Positions 12,201 through 27,200 of a DNA stretch of 64,000 nt are shown piece by piece. A program made the translations under genes and the position numbers. The stretch lies in NCBI GenBank assembly GCA_013398015.1, contig VZRR01006730.1, positions 834,746-898,745 on the forward strand, written 5' to 3'. A model generated the notes under the pieces. The model saw only the letters and a program-made list of their open reading frames with translations, was not told where the DNA came from and searched no databases. Within the stretch, counting starts at the first letter, position 1. The number at the start of each line of letters is the position of its first letter. This DNA comes from Oreocharis arfaki. Taxonomy: Eukaryota; Chordata; Aves; Passeriformes; Paramythiidae.

Positions 12201-15200
12201 AAATCATTCCTTTGACAGTGAAAACAAAACAAAGAACTTTTCAAAATAAGTGCCCTGAAAAGACGATAAAACAAAATCACAGGCTTTGTATAGTCAGTGA
12301 GGTGGGGGTTGCCTGTGGTAAAATGACACAGCTACCGGTAAATATCTTTGCACATAATATTTTAAATTGCTGACTTCTTGCTTGCTTCCTGTCAGAACAG
12401 ATGAAACCACTGGCCCAGCAGTACCTTGTTTATTCCTGCACAGGTAAATTCTTTGACTTAAATGATATAGATCTTGTGGAAATGAATGAAGTCCAGACAT
12501 CCAAAAGCACATACAAACTCTCTCTTCCAGATATGATTCAGGGGATTAAAATAATTTTAGACATTTATAGCCCTGGCATCCCCATGGGAGTGCATATATT
12601 TTACATTTTTTTTTTTTCCAAAGAAACTCAAGCTCCAGAGATCTTTACTAAACAAATTGCTAGATATGGACTCCAGAGGAATTTTTTCCCCTAAAATTAG
12701 TCAAGATCCTGCATTATTTTCTTTTTCTTCTGAGGATCACAGAGAGTTCTATCTAAAACTCACCATGCTCTGTGCAGAACTTAAAATGGTGTCAGTGATA
12801 ATCTGGATTGTGCTGGCTCATTTCCTGCATCACATGATAACTTTGCACTCTAGTTTTTAGTACAGATTTTAAGGTCACTAAAATGATTGAAACTGTTTAT
12901 ATGAAGCAGTATTATGAAGTCGCTTTCCACTGTAAAACATGTATTGCATGAGTGCCTGAGATTGCAGCTGTCTGGAGCTGATGACTGAGGTGGCCACAGA
13001 TCTGTTTTGATATTCCTAGGTAAGTACAAAGGTCCGTATACTGACTTAAATTTCAATCTTGAATGAGAATATTTAGCTTTAGCTATTTTTCGTATCATCT
13101 TCTCATGCTTTGGTAGATTGTCCGCTGAAATACTTCTCTGACTCAAATCGCACAGGCAGGGGGCACTCTCTCCTCAAAATTGGAGGGACAGAACCTAGAC
13201 CCGTTTGAAGGTTGAACGCATCAGAATAGCTCCTGTCTGAGGGTCAGCCTTCCTTATCTCTAAACACAGAGAATCCTTCTGTGCCATTTTAAAGGAGCAG
13301 CAAAAAATATATGCAAAGCTGCAGGGCACTTCATGTTTTAGGACTCCTTACCAAGTACCGGTTGCCCACCATCATATTTAGGGGGTTGCCACTGCACAGT
13401 ACAGTAATCTTCTCCAACGTTGCTGATTGTGGGAGCTTCTGGAGGGTCAGGAACATCTGAAGAAAGTGTGAGAATGAACGAGAGTTCTTACTGTTTCAAT
13501 TTCTTTATGCAAGTAAATTAAATATTTTTAACACTTTTTTTTCTGTATGGTATCGATCGAGTTGTATCCCCCAGGAATCAATGCTGAGCCCAGTCCTGTT
13601 TAATATCTTTATGGATTATCTGGATGAGGGTATTGAATCTATCATTAGCAAATTCATGGACAACACCAAGTTGAGTCAGAGTGTTGATTTGCTGGAGGGC
13701 AGGATGGCTCTGCAGAGGGACAGGCTGGATCATGGGCCAAGGCCAATGGCACAAGGTTCAACAAGATCAAATGCTGGATGCTGCATTTTGGCCACAAAAC
13801 CCCCTCCAGCACTAGGGGCTTTGGGAAGAGTGGCTGGAAAATGGTCCAGTGGAAAAGGACTTGGGAGTGCTGGTCAACAGTGGCTGAACACGATCCAGTG
13901 AGTATCCAGGTCGCCAGGAAGGCAAATGGCATCCTGGCCTGGATCAGCACTAGCGTGGCCAGCAGGACCAGGGCAGTGATTATCCCCTGTACTCGACACT
14001 GGTGAGGCCACGCCTCGAGTGCTGTACCCAGTTTTGGGCCCCACTACAGGAAGGACAGTGAGGTGCTGGAGCCTGTCCAGAGAAGGGCAATGATGCTGGG
14101 GAAGGGTCTGGAGCACAAGTCCTGTGAGGAGCAGCTGAGGGAGCCTGGAGAAAAAGAGGCTGAGGGGTGACCTTGTTGCTCTCTCCAACTGCCTGAAAGG
14201 AGGCTGTAACCAGGTGGGTTTTGGAGTCTTCTCCCAAGCTGCCAGCAACAGGATGAGGAGACACAGGCTTAAACTGCACCAGGGGAGGTTTAGGGGTTTA
14301 GGTTAGACATTAGGAAGAAATTCTTCACAGAAAGGGTGATTAGATTTTGGAATGGGCCACCCAGGGAGTCACTATCCCTGCAGGTGTTTATGTAGAGACT
14401 GGATGTGGCAGTCAGTGGCTGGTCCAGTTGACATGGTGGTGTTCATCCGTAGGTCGGACTTGATGATATCAGAAATATTTTCCAACCAAATTTATTCTGT
14501 GATACAGCTCTGTCAGATAGCAACAAAAGGTACAGCCAGAATCTAAAGGGAATCCTGCTCTTTGATGCTTCTTTTTTAGGTTGGTTTCCTTTAAATACCA
14601 TTGATTATTCATCTCCCTTTTTCTTCCCAGACATAATAAAATTTTTGCAAAAGTGTAAGATAATGAGGTAATTCTGTTCTGTAAGATGAGGCTTGCTCCA
14701 GGGTTTCCTATTTCCTCTAGAATAAAATTTATAAAATACAATGACTGCATGTCTCACATATTATGTCACTTTGGAGATATTCACAGCAAATATCCTGATT
14801 AGTATTTATAAAAGATGGAAGGAAACTTGGTATTTACCATGCAATTCTAAATTTTAATGCTGTAGGTGAAAGTAATTTTCTTTCATCATTTCTAATTTTC
14901 TTAGAACTTGTCCTTTTGTTATGTGTCCCAGCAAATTAAATATTAGGAAAAATTTATAAAATTTACTGCCTCAAAATCATATTCCTCCCAGGCCTTTTGT
15001 GACTCATTGAAGAGTCTGTCAATCTGTTCATCTTCTGTCAGATACATTATGTTTCTTTATTCCATTAACCATTTATTGCTTATAGAATGAAGTAATCTCT
15101 GCTTAAAAACATAAGCCATAACAAAATGAAACTTTTCTGATCTCAGACAAGCATGAACAATGTACTTCAGAATGGAATGTCATCCATAAAATGATAGGAT

Positions 15201-18200
15201 CATCTGAAACACGAAATACATGGATTACTACTGGGAGTTGTTCTCATAACTTTTCACACAGAAGGCAACTACCTCTGAAAAAATACTTCTGCCGGATTTG
15301 TGATTGATAATGTTCCTCTCTTTAGGATCCTGTCCCATTTTTCTAAATCTAAAGTCAGAACTTGTACCAGTTTTAGAGAAGGGTGAGTTTCAGCAAACTC
15401 AAGATTCTTTCACGCTCTGGTTGTTTCTTTCCTTCACTTACCAATAACTTTGACTGTGATATCAGCCTTATCTTCTCCAACTGGATTCTTAAGTATAACT
15501 CTGTATACTCCCTCATCCTCCTTTTCTGCCCCTTCAATGATGAAGACACAATGGTCTTCGTGCATCTCCACACGGACTCTGCCTTCAGATTCGAACAGGA
15601 GCTGTGGGCAGTGAAAGTGACAAATAAAATCATTGCAAGTTGTGCCTGGGACAGCCCGATGAGTCTGTGTGTAAGCTGGTGAAAAACTACAAATAATTGA
15701 ATATTGTAATAATTATTGAAAAGCTGTAACATTTTTCAAATTCTATTTGTATGTAGAAGAAGAAAATATAGACTGGTTTGCTCACATAAATGATGTTTGG
15801 GAAAACTGGTTCTGGAAGTCTGCGGGTTGTTGAGATTCACCACTGGTTACACAAACTCGGTTATGTTTCAAAGAAGTTACTAAGTACTTCCAGAAATTCC
15901 TGCTTGGGATAGCTGCTAACATCACTCTAAAGAGTTTCATGGATAACAGCTGGTTACTGCACAAATTAAAGTAAGTTTTGTGTAAATGTTAATGGCATCA
16001 GGGTGATTTCTGCCACTCAATACTGTCATATGGGGAAACTTTCCACTTTTTGCTAAAATCTAAACAAAATGACCACAATTTAGTTCTTCATATGTAATAC
16101 ACTCCTTTCTGCCTTATATGCCTATGTATCTTTAGATTTAGAACAGGAACCATTAGAAAGAATACATATCCAACTAGTGACTAGCACAGCAGAACCCTAA
16201 CCCTGAGAATGGTTTTTTGCTGTATAATAAATGTAAAATATTTTTTATTCTATCAAGAAAAAATTCATTTATGTGAAAAATGAAAGTTGCTGCAGTGAGT
16301 CCTGTTTCACTGCTTTATAGTCCATCCACTCTCTTGATTCATTGTCATCTTTCCATGTGTCCTGTAAGATTTTGTCCTAGTTATTATTGAATCTTACAGG
16401 TTACTGAGGGGAAAAAAAAAAATCACAAATAAATCTAAAAGAGTTTTCAAATAACTGCTTTGATTCCTTGTAACCCAGCCATCATGTATGGTGATTAGAA
16501 AGATTTTCTTAATCAGCTTCTTACTCTAAAATTGCTCACCAAAATCTCTTGTGCCCCACAGGTGTCTGGTAATCACTGCTGTGAGGCAGGATAGTGGGCC
16601 TGATGTGCTATTTGAGTCACCATTTTTAATGTCTACTGACTTAAATTTTATTTCCTTTTGAATATGGCCTTTTATCTGGAAAACACTAATCACATTTGCG
16701 TGATTGCATAAATAATAAGGAACTTACCTTATTATCAGTATTTAAATCACTGCTGTTTTCTGAGGGAGTCATGGAATCATCGTTGTTTCGGAGTAGGTCG
16801 TTTCTCTAGATAAGCAAAGAAACCACAGAAAGTCAGCTGAGGCTGAGCAGAGCAGTAAAGCTGTTTCTTCAAGACAGAGCAGTGTTTGTTAGGGGGGTTG
16901 AATACGGAGGTGTGAGAAAAGCAAAGTGAGGCAGCAAGCAGACCTGGGAAGGAAATCTAGCAAAACCAAGGTAAAAAGCAGAAATGGAAAAAGATATACC
17001 AGAATGCAGTGAATTAAGGGAAGGATAAGTCAGCAAACTCAGATTTGCAGCTTAACAAAGGAAGAAGCATGACATTCCTGGAGTGTTGTCGTAACTGGTC
17101 GTGAACCTGTGTCCTCTGATACCAGTAACTCAATATGTGCAAGTGCAAAAATAATGATTACTTCTCTTTTTAACAACAGGATAGTAAGATGAGGTAAATA
17201 TTTTAACACTCAGAAATACAGTCAGGTCTGCAACACTCGTTGAACAACATCTTTTCAGGCTGTGCTATTCTTTCTTTGGAATTTCATTAGTAAGTATATA
17301 TTACACATCCTTCAATCAAGACTGGCTGCTTTTCCTCATACGTCGAGACGTCATGCCTCGGAAGTAACACTGTATAGAGGTTGTCTGATACCCATTTGTC
17401 ATTTCATCAGTGAAAATTCTCTACAGAAGAGTCAATTTCTTGGTTTTTTTCTTATTTGTTTCCATACTAATTCTTCATTGTAGAAAAAAGCCCTGAGGGC
17501 TATTAAATATTCTAACCTGAACAAGAATGAGGCGTGATCATGAAGAAATAGGAGACTGAGGGAATGAACATAATTGGCAATATTATTTTTTCTATATCTA
17601 CACATATGGAAGTGTAATGATGCTGTAGAATGTTATGCAAAATATTTCTGTTTTGTGCTAGTTATAGCTCAAGAGCCCACAGATGGTGCGGGGTGGGGAT
17701 ATTTTGAGATACCCAGAAAGGAAGCTCACTTAACATTTTAAGTCTAGCTTCTAAATACTTTCTCTGATGTTTTGTAATTGCTATGATAAGGTAAATAGCA
17801 AGTGCCCTCTATTTTTTATTATACCAAATTCAGTTTTATATCATAGTCTGCTAAAATGACATTTTCTTCACAGATTGTAGAATCCTTGACAAAGATTAAA
17901 AAAAGAAGCGGCCACCCCCAAAACATGTTCATTCTGTCAGGTGAAGGTGATGGGGATGACTCATAATTTGTTTGTTTTTCTATGAGGTAGGAAGAGAATA
18001 AATCTGCGTGGTATCCTTCTATCTGCGTATACATATGTCTACTCATATACACTCAGCCCCTTCTTTTGTACTAAAAAAACCAGGGAGTAGTTCAAAAAAG
18101 GAACAGTTCAGGATGAATCACAGAACCAGCTTAGTCCCAAGCAGCTGCAGTGCAAGTAGTTAATTTCTTTTCTTGAGATTTAAAAACACAAAATTGAAAG

Positions 18201-21200
18201 TAATATGAAAGTACTGGTAAATAACTGTAAACCAAAGTAAGATTTGAGAAGGAAAAGAAAAATTCCTGTTGTGACTTGCATCAGACACTGTGTCAGGTTG
18301 CACATTACCTTGTTTACTTTCTGCCAGATGACAGTGGGTGTTGGATCTCCTGATACAGGAACATCCAATCTCAGTTTGTTCCCAGCCACCACGACAACAG
18401 TGTCAGGGGACTGGCCCAGGCAGTCAAGGTGGATTTTAGGGGGTTCTATAGTAAAGGTAGAGAATATAAGTTTTAGATATAGTTTGAGTAATCTGAATGG
18501 AAAAAGAAAATAATATTCATGCATTAAATTAAAAATGAAAAATTATACTGCTTACTTTGCTATTGAAAACATTCTTACTTGCATATAAATAATGACTGCT
18601 GTTCTTACCTTCTCTTGGTACAAAATCTATCTTGACCTCTGGGTGGTTAAAAAAAAGATGAGACAGAGAAGGAGAAATAGATCAGAAAGCAGAATTTACA
18701 TAGCATCTGCACCCACAAAGTAATTTTAAAGCTGATTGAAACTTCATAAGGCATATCAATCAGCAGATTTATACAATAAATTAAAAAACAGGTTCTGTAA
18801 AACAATGTGATAATGGTAATGCAAAATAATAGGGAAAAGCAATGTGCCTATATTGAGGTATCAGAAAAGAGATCTTTCTCTTTCCTGATATAACCATGGT
18901 TAATATCACCATTTTATCTCTGTGGAATTCCCATTACGCATTCTAAGAAAACTTACCCAAAAACTGAAGCTTGGCAGAAAGGTTGTAAGCAAATCCTTGG
19001 GGAATGAAGGAATAATCAGCCTCGTCCTCTGGTGTTACATCCTCAATAGTTAGCTTGTGGATTCTGGAAACACAAACAAATATATTCCACTCCCTTACCT
19101 TACCTCTCCAGGAGAAACAGGGCTATCTCAAGAGACAAGGTGCAGGCTATAGGATACTAACAAAAGTCATTATTTCTTCTTCCCTTGCCATGACACAAAG
19201 CAACAACCACCAGGGCTGTAGACTGCTCTGCTTTCAGTATTAAAGCCAAGCCACATCAGCACATATTCTATGAACGGATTTTTTTGTCAAGGTAGAAGCA
19301 AAGAGTAGTTTGGAGAGAGGAAGCGGTTTCCTTGCTCTAGTCCAGTCCTTTACCATTATAAAGGCAGTTGTAACACTGCTAGCTGGTTTCATTTGATCAG
19401 ATTGTGACAATAACTCTGACTAAACAAACTAAAAAGTCATGCTCCATCCCTGTATTATTTTAAATTCAAAACAGAATACAGAAAAGAGTACCAAGAAAGA
19501 CTTCACCTAGCATTTAATGCTGAATCTTCTTGTTCTACATTTCCATTAGTAGCTAGACTCCTAGCTCCTTGAGCACAGAATTACACAACTGTATATGGTA
19601 ATATAAACGCTGATTTTTCTGCAGGGTTTACTTATATGTCCTATCTAAACATTACTGTTAAAGTTATCAACAATGTGTTTTCTAGGTTGTTTGAACACCA
19701 AAACACCACGTAATCCTAATGAAAACGAAGATTTATTTTTGCTTATGTACCACTGAAGCCAACAATGTAAAATGCACCAACTCAGAAAGACTCCACACGT
19801 ACTGAAACAAGTCTGTCACTAAATGTTGATTGCACATGAAAAGCTTTTAAACTTTTTACCTTTTATCTGGAGCCAGGACAAAGTCTTGCTTTATATTCCT
19901 ATCCCCTGAGATAACTATTCTTCTGGATTGCAATGCAGTACGTGAGCCTGTACCTGCTTTCCGAAACAAGACTGACCTGCCGATGTGGGAGATCTTTATC
20001 CTCTCATCTGGGATCACCTCCTTTCCGTTTTTCAACCAGATTCCTTTCACATTTTCATCAGAAACTTCACACTTGAAGACTGCCTGGTCACGTGCCTTGA
20101 CTGTGAGGTCCGCAATGCTCTGATAAACTTCCAGCTTTTTCTCTGATATCGTGAGAGTAATCAATACACACATCAAAAATCAGAATAGCTCTGTAAGTAG
20201 ATGGTGTGGATTTACTGAGTAGAAGAGGCAAGGGCTGAGCAAGCTGTTTATGGAAGGAGGAAATATGAAGGGACATACAGAGCATGCAGGGCTTTAACAG
20301 GACTGATAACTAGGCACCTGTTGTTATCAGAGTATCTGTTATATCCGGCACACAGGTCTGAGTTCTCCTTAAGGCCTCTATTATCAAACCCTATGCCCCT
20401 TATTGCATCCTCTTTTTCCCGGTCAGGAGGATTATGCTACCACTATGCACTATCAGGAGAAGGTTACCTTCAGCCTGTTCTCATTTTTCAGCTTCTGTGG
20501 TTCTGGGATATTCCTGTGCCTACCTTGCACAATCAGTTCAGCGACTGATACCCCACCATTGGTCTTCACAGTGTAGTGTCCACTATCCTCCTTGGTTGAC
20601 TCATTAATAATTAGATACTGTTTTTTTCCATCTTTCTTGAATCGGTATTTAAATGTTTCCTCTCGTGTCAGTTCAATTCCATCCTTTTCCCTGAAATACC
20701 AAACAGTGTTGAGTCATTTTTGGTATGACTGAAAGAGGAGAGTAAGAGTCAGCTCAATGTTACTAGGGATTGGAAGATACAAGGTGAATCCAATCCTTGT
20801 AGCATTTCAAGATAGCAAAAAAGAGATTGTTGCACAAATGTTACTGGAACCAGAATGCTTCTATCTTGACCTTTGGTTTTTCCTTAGGTATTTGACTGCT
20901 GGTTTAGGAGAATTCACCACAAGGTAATACTTGATTTTTTTCTATTTATATGCTATAGGTAAACATGAAGAATGTTAAATGCTATGTAAGATCTAGGGAT
21001 GAAAACACACTTCATCAGCAGAGAATTTACTGTTTTAAAAACTGCCATAATGTAAATGGGACTTGATGGGATATTATTTAGAAGTCCTAATTTTCCTGAT
21101 GTGTAATATAATTTTTGTAAATCAATGGTTTGTGGGCATCAGTTAAAGAAGAAAATTTTAGGATGGATTCAAATGAATGCGTATTTTGAATTTTGTAGCT

Positions 21201-24200
21201 CTTTCCATTCGAGGATGCCACAGTATATTTAAGACTTTACTAAATTAAGCTTCATCATCCAGCCCAGGAGGAAATTTAATTATTGTAATTTCCAGTCGTC
21301 ATGAAGGGAAATGTGCAGGGAGGATTCACGCTGTTTAATCAAGGTCATACAAAAATACATAAGATGTTTTAAGAATTTCCTGTTCCTAATCCTAAACAAC
21401 AAAAACAGCCTACAAGAAAATAACTTGCAATTTCTTCAATTTAGTAATTTTGTAGCATTACGTTTTTCATTATTATTTGAATGTGTTTCTGTCATATTAC
21501 TTGAATACTGCTGCAGTTTGTAAATGAAAAAGGTTTTCTCTTTGATAGTCACGTGGATAAAGAAATAGAAAATATGTATCATTTTAATAGGCTAAAAATA
21601 TTCTTTCAACTTTTTTGTCATTTCCCTTATTTGTGATTTATTTGTGACCAGTGACTCAGTGACTACTCAGCTTAACAAATGAGCTTACAGAACAGCAAAC
21701 TGAAATGCTTCTTGGGACTCATTAAAATGCTATAGCTCTAATTTCTAAGTAGATGTACGCAAGAAAACTTCTTAACTCTGTTAGAGCCTGCTAAAGTAAA
21801 CCACAAAATCAAAACTTCAAGCAGAGACAAGAATCCTAGAACTTGTGACTTAGATGTACCTGATGCAACCTCATTTCAAAATACCTTCAGGTTACTGCCT
21901 CACAGCTCTTTGTTACAGCACAGCTCACTGGAACTTATGTTTGGTTTAGTGAAGGACTGGCCTCACCTCCAGGTCCCAGAACAGTGCTAGTAAGGGAGGA
22001 AACAGAGGATGCCTTCAACAACCACTTGAAACTCAGTGCTTAGTATTATTGTCAGGATAATGTTTCCTTTTCTTTCCTCTTCATTCCTCTTCAGACAAGA
22101 GTCTGAGGCAACATGTAAGATGATCTCCTAAGGCTGGTGTTCTGATTCATGCAAATGAGTTCGGGAAAAAGTGCAACAATGCAATACATAAACCTTTGCT
22201 GAATTGCTGAGAATGGACTGCAATCCCAAAGTTCATCGTGCTGCTGTCACTAAATGCAAAGCCAAGCACGTGCACTGTGGCTAAAGTTCCGGAGCTGAAC
22301 TTCTAAATTTATTTTTTTGTGATCTGTTTTGATACGTGACTCATGAAAAATATCTGAATGTTCTTTTCACGCATTGGTAAGAAGAAGTTCTCTTGCAATC
22401 TTGTCTAAGTAATGAAAATAGGCTATTTGTAATGATTCGTGTCTTCAATCCCTGGGAAGGGAATACTATCTTTAACTTGTGTTTGTTTTACTGGCTAGCA
22501 CATTGCTGATCCTGTGTATGAGTAGAGTGTTTGCAGAGGGGTGTAGTGACAAATAGAGACTGTAAACCTCAAGAAATAACTCCCAGATATCATTTGGCTT
22601 AAAATAATACACTGCTGCTGTGAAAAGCAGAAAACCTCATTAAGGTAATACCACAGGCCTTCCTTTGGCAATTGGAACTGTAGAGTAGAAGAATCTGTTG
22701 ATATTAAAGAGTAAGTGAAGCATCATGTGGAATCATAGCAGTGTTGGTTTACAGAACACCATAGGTCATTGGTCCAGCATCACATTTGAAGCAGAACTAG
22801 TGCAGTAATAGGTAGGTCAGCTGTGGTTTAGTCTTTCCAAGTCCTGAACATCTGCAAGTTCAAATATCTATTTTCAACTTTACCACTCAATGCCTCTTTG
22901 TCTGGAAATGCTTTCCTAGTTCCTGTTTAGGTTCTAAGGATTAAGTGGTTAATGTTTTCTGAGATATCGCTGATGTAGGTACTATGTGATAATTGGGACA
23001 CACAGATTTATCGCTATAAATACATATTACCATGGTTTGTTTTGATTTGGAGCTGATAAGATGGTACATCCAGCATTCAGAGATGGAAAAATTAGATCAA
23101 AACCATGTATTTTATTACATATTTTTCTTCAAGAATTATCTTATTTCCAAGACCATCTGAAGTTTTGAAAAAACCTGTTCCATGGTACTGCAAGAGTTGT
23201 AATAATGTGAAACATTTCTGGGTGATCCAAGAGAACATTCTTTTCTGATTTCTCTGAAGAGACCCACATAATGAATTCTCCAAGCCCTAGGTCACATAAT
23301 TGCCTTTGTTCATGTGTTTGTGGGTTTTTGTCCTGGGTTTAAAGAGTGTAAGAGCTATAATAGGTGCTCTGAGTTAGTGCATGTTACTTGGCTTAATCTG
23401 ATGAGCATTTCCCTAATGAACCATAAAACTGGAACTCTTTCTCCACACTGTGTTTCAAGTTTTCCCTGGACACTTCTCTCCACTGTCCAAAATGTTCTGT
23501 TTCGTTGCCAAAGAGCATTGATGGAGTCTCACATAACAAAACCAGTAAAACTCAGTGTGAATGTCTAACTGCTCAGTTTTCCATCCCAATGATTTGATGA
23601 GTTTCTCTGACCACTTGCTGCATTTCAGACTGAGACAGCTGCTGGTTTGCCCTTGTCACACCAGATGCCCATCCCACAGATAACAGCTCTGCAAGATGTA
23701 TGGGAGTTGTTCAAAGGCACAGGATCAAAGTGTGGCAGCTGCACTGTGTTCTGAGAGGGACAGATCTGGTTGTCCCCATCTCTTGTGACCAGGAATCTGC
23801 AAGCAGCTCCTGAGCAATAGAATGTGTGTCCCTGTGCTCGTGGCTTTAATAGTGTAATGCACACCCTGTACTAGCTCTTGGACTCCATCTAAATTCCCAG
23901 TTCCTTCCTTCGGGACAGCAGATCATTAGTTGGCACTTTCCAGGAATGTCATGGGCATTGTGGGAATGCTTGATAACCATGTGCCTGAAGCTGTTAACAA
24001 GCACAAGGGAATTTCATCTGGTAGAGAAATGAAGTGAGAATAGTGTGTGTGAGACATGGTATATAAGCCCTGCTTGTCATGTCTGCCCAAGCAGCATGAA
24101 CCTTCCAGCTTCTGCTCAGCTGGAATGCCCAAGAAAACAGGCTCCATGGTCTAAATGTTTGTCATCTTAATCCGTCTCACTGCCTAAGCATAATGACCGG

Positions 24201-27200
24201 CTTTGCAGGATCACCACAGCAGATGTGTTCCCTCTGTGACTCAAGAGACAATTAACATTTTACCTAAGAAAAAATACTTTAGAAAGCCAAACACCTCACT
24301 GCAGTTGAGAGGACCAGAATTTCAAAAAGTACAGCAAACTCATCACAATATAGATCTAATTAGTCTGGGCAATACTTAGACATTACTGAAGTGTAAACGC
24401 TGAGCAAGAAATTCTAGAGACATTATAAAATATCTATACTTAATCTGGGTTTTTGTGTCATATTTTTGTCTCACAGTTCCTCCTCAATCTTCGACATGTA
24501 GGAGGAGGAACAATCTTTTCCTGAAAATAATTGTGTAGGATGCCTTCTCCCTTTTTATTCCACACCCCCTGCTATGTTCCAAGAAGGAAGACGGTTTCAT
24601 GTTGGTTTGGGTTGGTTTGGTTTTTCTTCTATTCCCTTACCATTTCACAGTAGCTCCTTCCTCAGACACTTCACACTCAAACTCCACTCTCTCTCCAACC
24701 ATCACCATCTGGTCCTCCAGTGGGTGTGTGATCAGGATTGGAGGTTCTGGAAATAGAGAAGATTTTATTAAAACAGTATTCTGAAAGGCTAGAGACCAGA
24801 GGTAGATTTCACCACTCTCTACTCCACAGGAAGAGTCCCTGGACAAATAAGTGGTGATGCTCTCTGTGTTAGAAATTAAAATTTACTATGCCAGATCACC
24901 TTAACAGAATTTTCAAATTATGTTTTTCGTGAGTTGGAATAAAAATATAGGATTAAACAGTTTTCATATATATTCTGAAATTCTAAACAAGAGGTATTAT
25001 TTGATTTGCTTGTAGAGCTTGGGGCACATGTTTATCTTGAGTGGAATCAAATTTTTAAAGTAAGTTTCTAGCCCTATTGTTGAGATGTAAATAACTTTCC
25101 AAATGAGAATTTATGGTAACTATCACTGTGCTGCTCTCCTGTGTTTTCCTAGTTGCTGTTATAGGCAAAATTTTCCTCCATTTAACTGAAACAAAAATAT
25201 CTACTTCAACAGATATCAGAATTTCTTAATATGTTTGAGAATTCCTTTTCCTGCAAGATCAATCTGAGAGTAGAGAAGATGACAGTAATTCAATGCTAAA
25301 TATTAGGGGAGATCTCTTTCCTTTTGCTACCATTGCTCACCTTTTACAAATAATTCTGTGAAGCTCTTCTCATCCCCTACCACACATTCATATGCTGCAT
25401 CATCGGCCAGAGAGCAGTGGTTTATGGTCAGTATTCTCTTATTCCCAACAGCCTCAAAAATATACCTAAAAAGAGAATCTAAATGTAATTATCAGGGAAA
25501 AACCCTTTTAGACCCAGTCACTGTCTTCTCCTGCCTGGAAAAGAAAAAGATTCCTACTCTTTTTCTGACATCAATGGCAAGATTTGCAAGGACTCAAACC
25601 CAATAGCCCTGTCCTGGCGCTGTGAACAGCAGCAGAGTTTGAAAAACTAGCACAAGAAATTATGGGGAATCTTCCTTCAAGTGTGAGATGCACAAACTCC
25701 TGTGAATGGTGTTGGATGTGTTCTAAGATCTAGTGTGACTACCATTAAAAATGACTTCAGCACAAAATCACTGGAAATTGGTTTTACAAACAAGTTACAC
25801 TGAAGTATATCCCAGATCAGGAGAAAGTACATTTGAACACTGGATATACATATAAAGGGCAGAACAGAATCTCAGGACTTACTTGCTAAGTAGGTAGATG
25901 GAAGCATCCAGTTCCACATGTAGAAAGATAGAGCAGAGGGAAGAAAAAAAGAAAAAGTTATCACAACAGCAAGCTGACCCTGAGCCATAGCACTACATAC
26001 ATCTTTCTCAGCTCCTATTTCTCCCTATTTATTATTTTCTTTCTAAGAAAAACTATTTTTTTCACTTTGTCCAAGCTGTAACTCATTCCTTTTCGGATTT
26101 CTGATATTTCTAGTTTACCTGCCGCTCACTTGGATCTCTTGTCCATTCTTCAGCCATTTCACATCAGCATCTGGATTGGCAACTTCAACCATTAATTTAA
26201 TCTTTTGCCCTTTGTCTACTTGGTAAGCTGGATCCAGTTTCTTGAGGAATGCTGTGATAAAGAACGATTTAAAAAAAAATCTTTATAATTTTATACTTGC
26301 TTTTTTTCATTCTGGGTCATGAAACAAATCTTTATTCCCTTTCATGTTGTTTACCATCGTCTTAAACCTTCCCCACATTCTGCATCCCTGTTTGAATTTT
26401 TATCATTTCTGTTTGTTCTTCATCCTGTGCCGTTCTCCATTTTTCCTTAATGTAGGATGACAAGCATGTGTTACAAACCCAAATAAGCAAAGTACAATAT
26501 TCCAAATAAGATGTGAATATGTACTTCAACACATCCTAAATAGAGTTACATCTGCCCATGTAGGAAAATTATACTTGGTCTTCTCAGTCCTGATGAATGG
26601 CAGTTTGCCTTCTCTGTTTCAGACTTTTAAAAAAGATCAGTTGCAATTAGGCAATTAATACTTCACAGGACTAGAAAAGGCTCAAGAATTACAAATGTAT
26701 CATACCAATGAAAATTAAATTCTTTAAATATATCACTGTTGCCTGACATACTGACTAGTTGTGGTGGGGGGCAAGTAGAGGATGTTGTTTTATGCTCAGG
26801 GAAATCTAAGGCTTAAAGCTTGTAAAACTGGTGAAGTGAGCGCATTCAGTATATCCAGAGTTTCAGAGCAAGGTATCTCGGAGTATTGGGCATAACTGGA
26901 ATCTTTGGTACTCAGGATTTCATATGTAAAGGCTGGGTAATAACTGGGACAGGAAATCACTATTTCTCATGGTCCTGTGTCTCGCTGCTGTTCAGCTGAT
27001 GTTAATATTTGAAAAACTCCCAAAAAAGAAGATATGAACACTGTATTTGGAAGAAATGCATCTCACCAACCTGTGCTTTTTTTCTCTTCTTTCTTTATGC
27101 GTTTGAGGCGTTTCAGCATCCCACGTAAATCTGTGATACCATATTGGAAAGCAATTTTCTCATATTCCGTAGGAGGAGCTTTCCTCAGGATATCCCAGAC

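Noticed and set aside
12401..12694. 97-codon open frame on the plus strand in intron 24
   Set aside because: No domain and hydrophobic run derived from a T stretch; no promoter or splice context.
13654..14279. Overlapping open frames antisense to the intron 23 CR1
   Set aside because: Shadows of the CR1 element; proline- and leucine-rich translations without homology.
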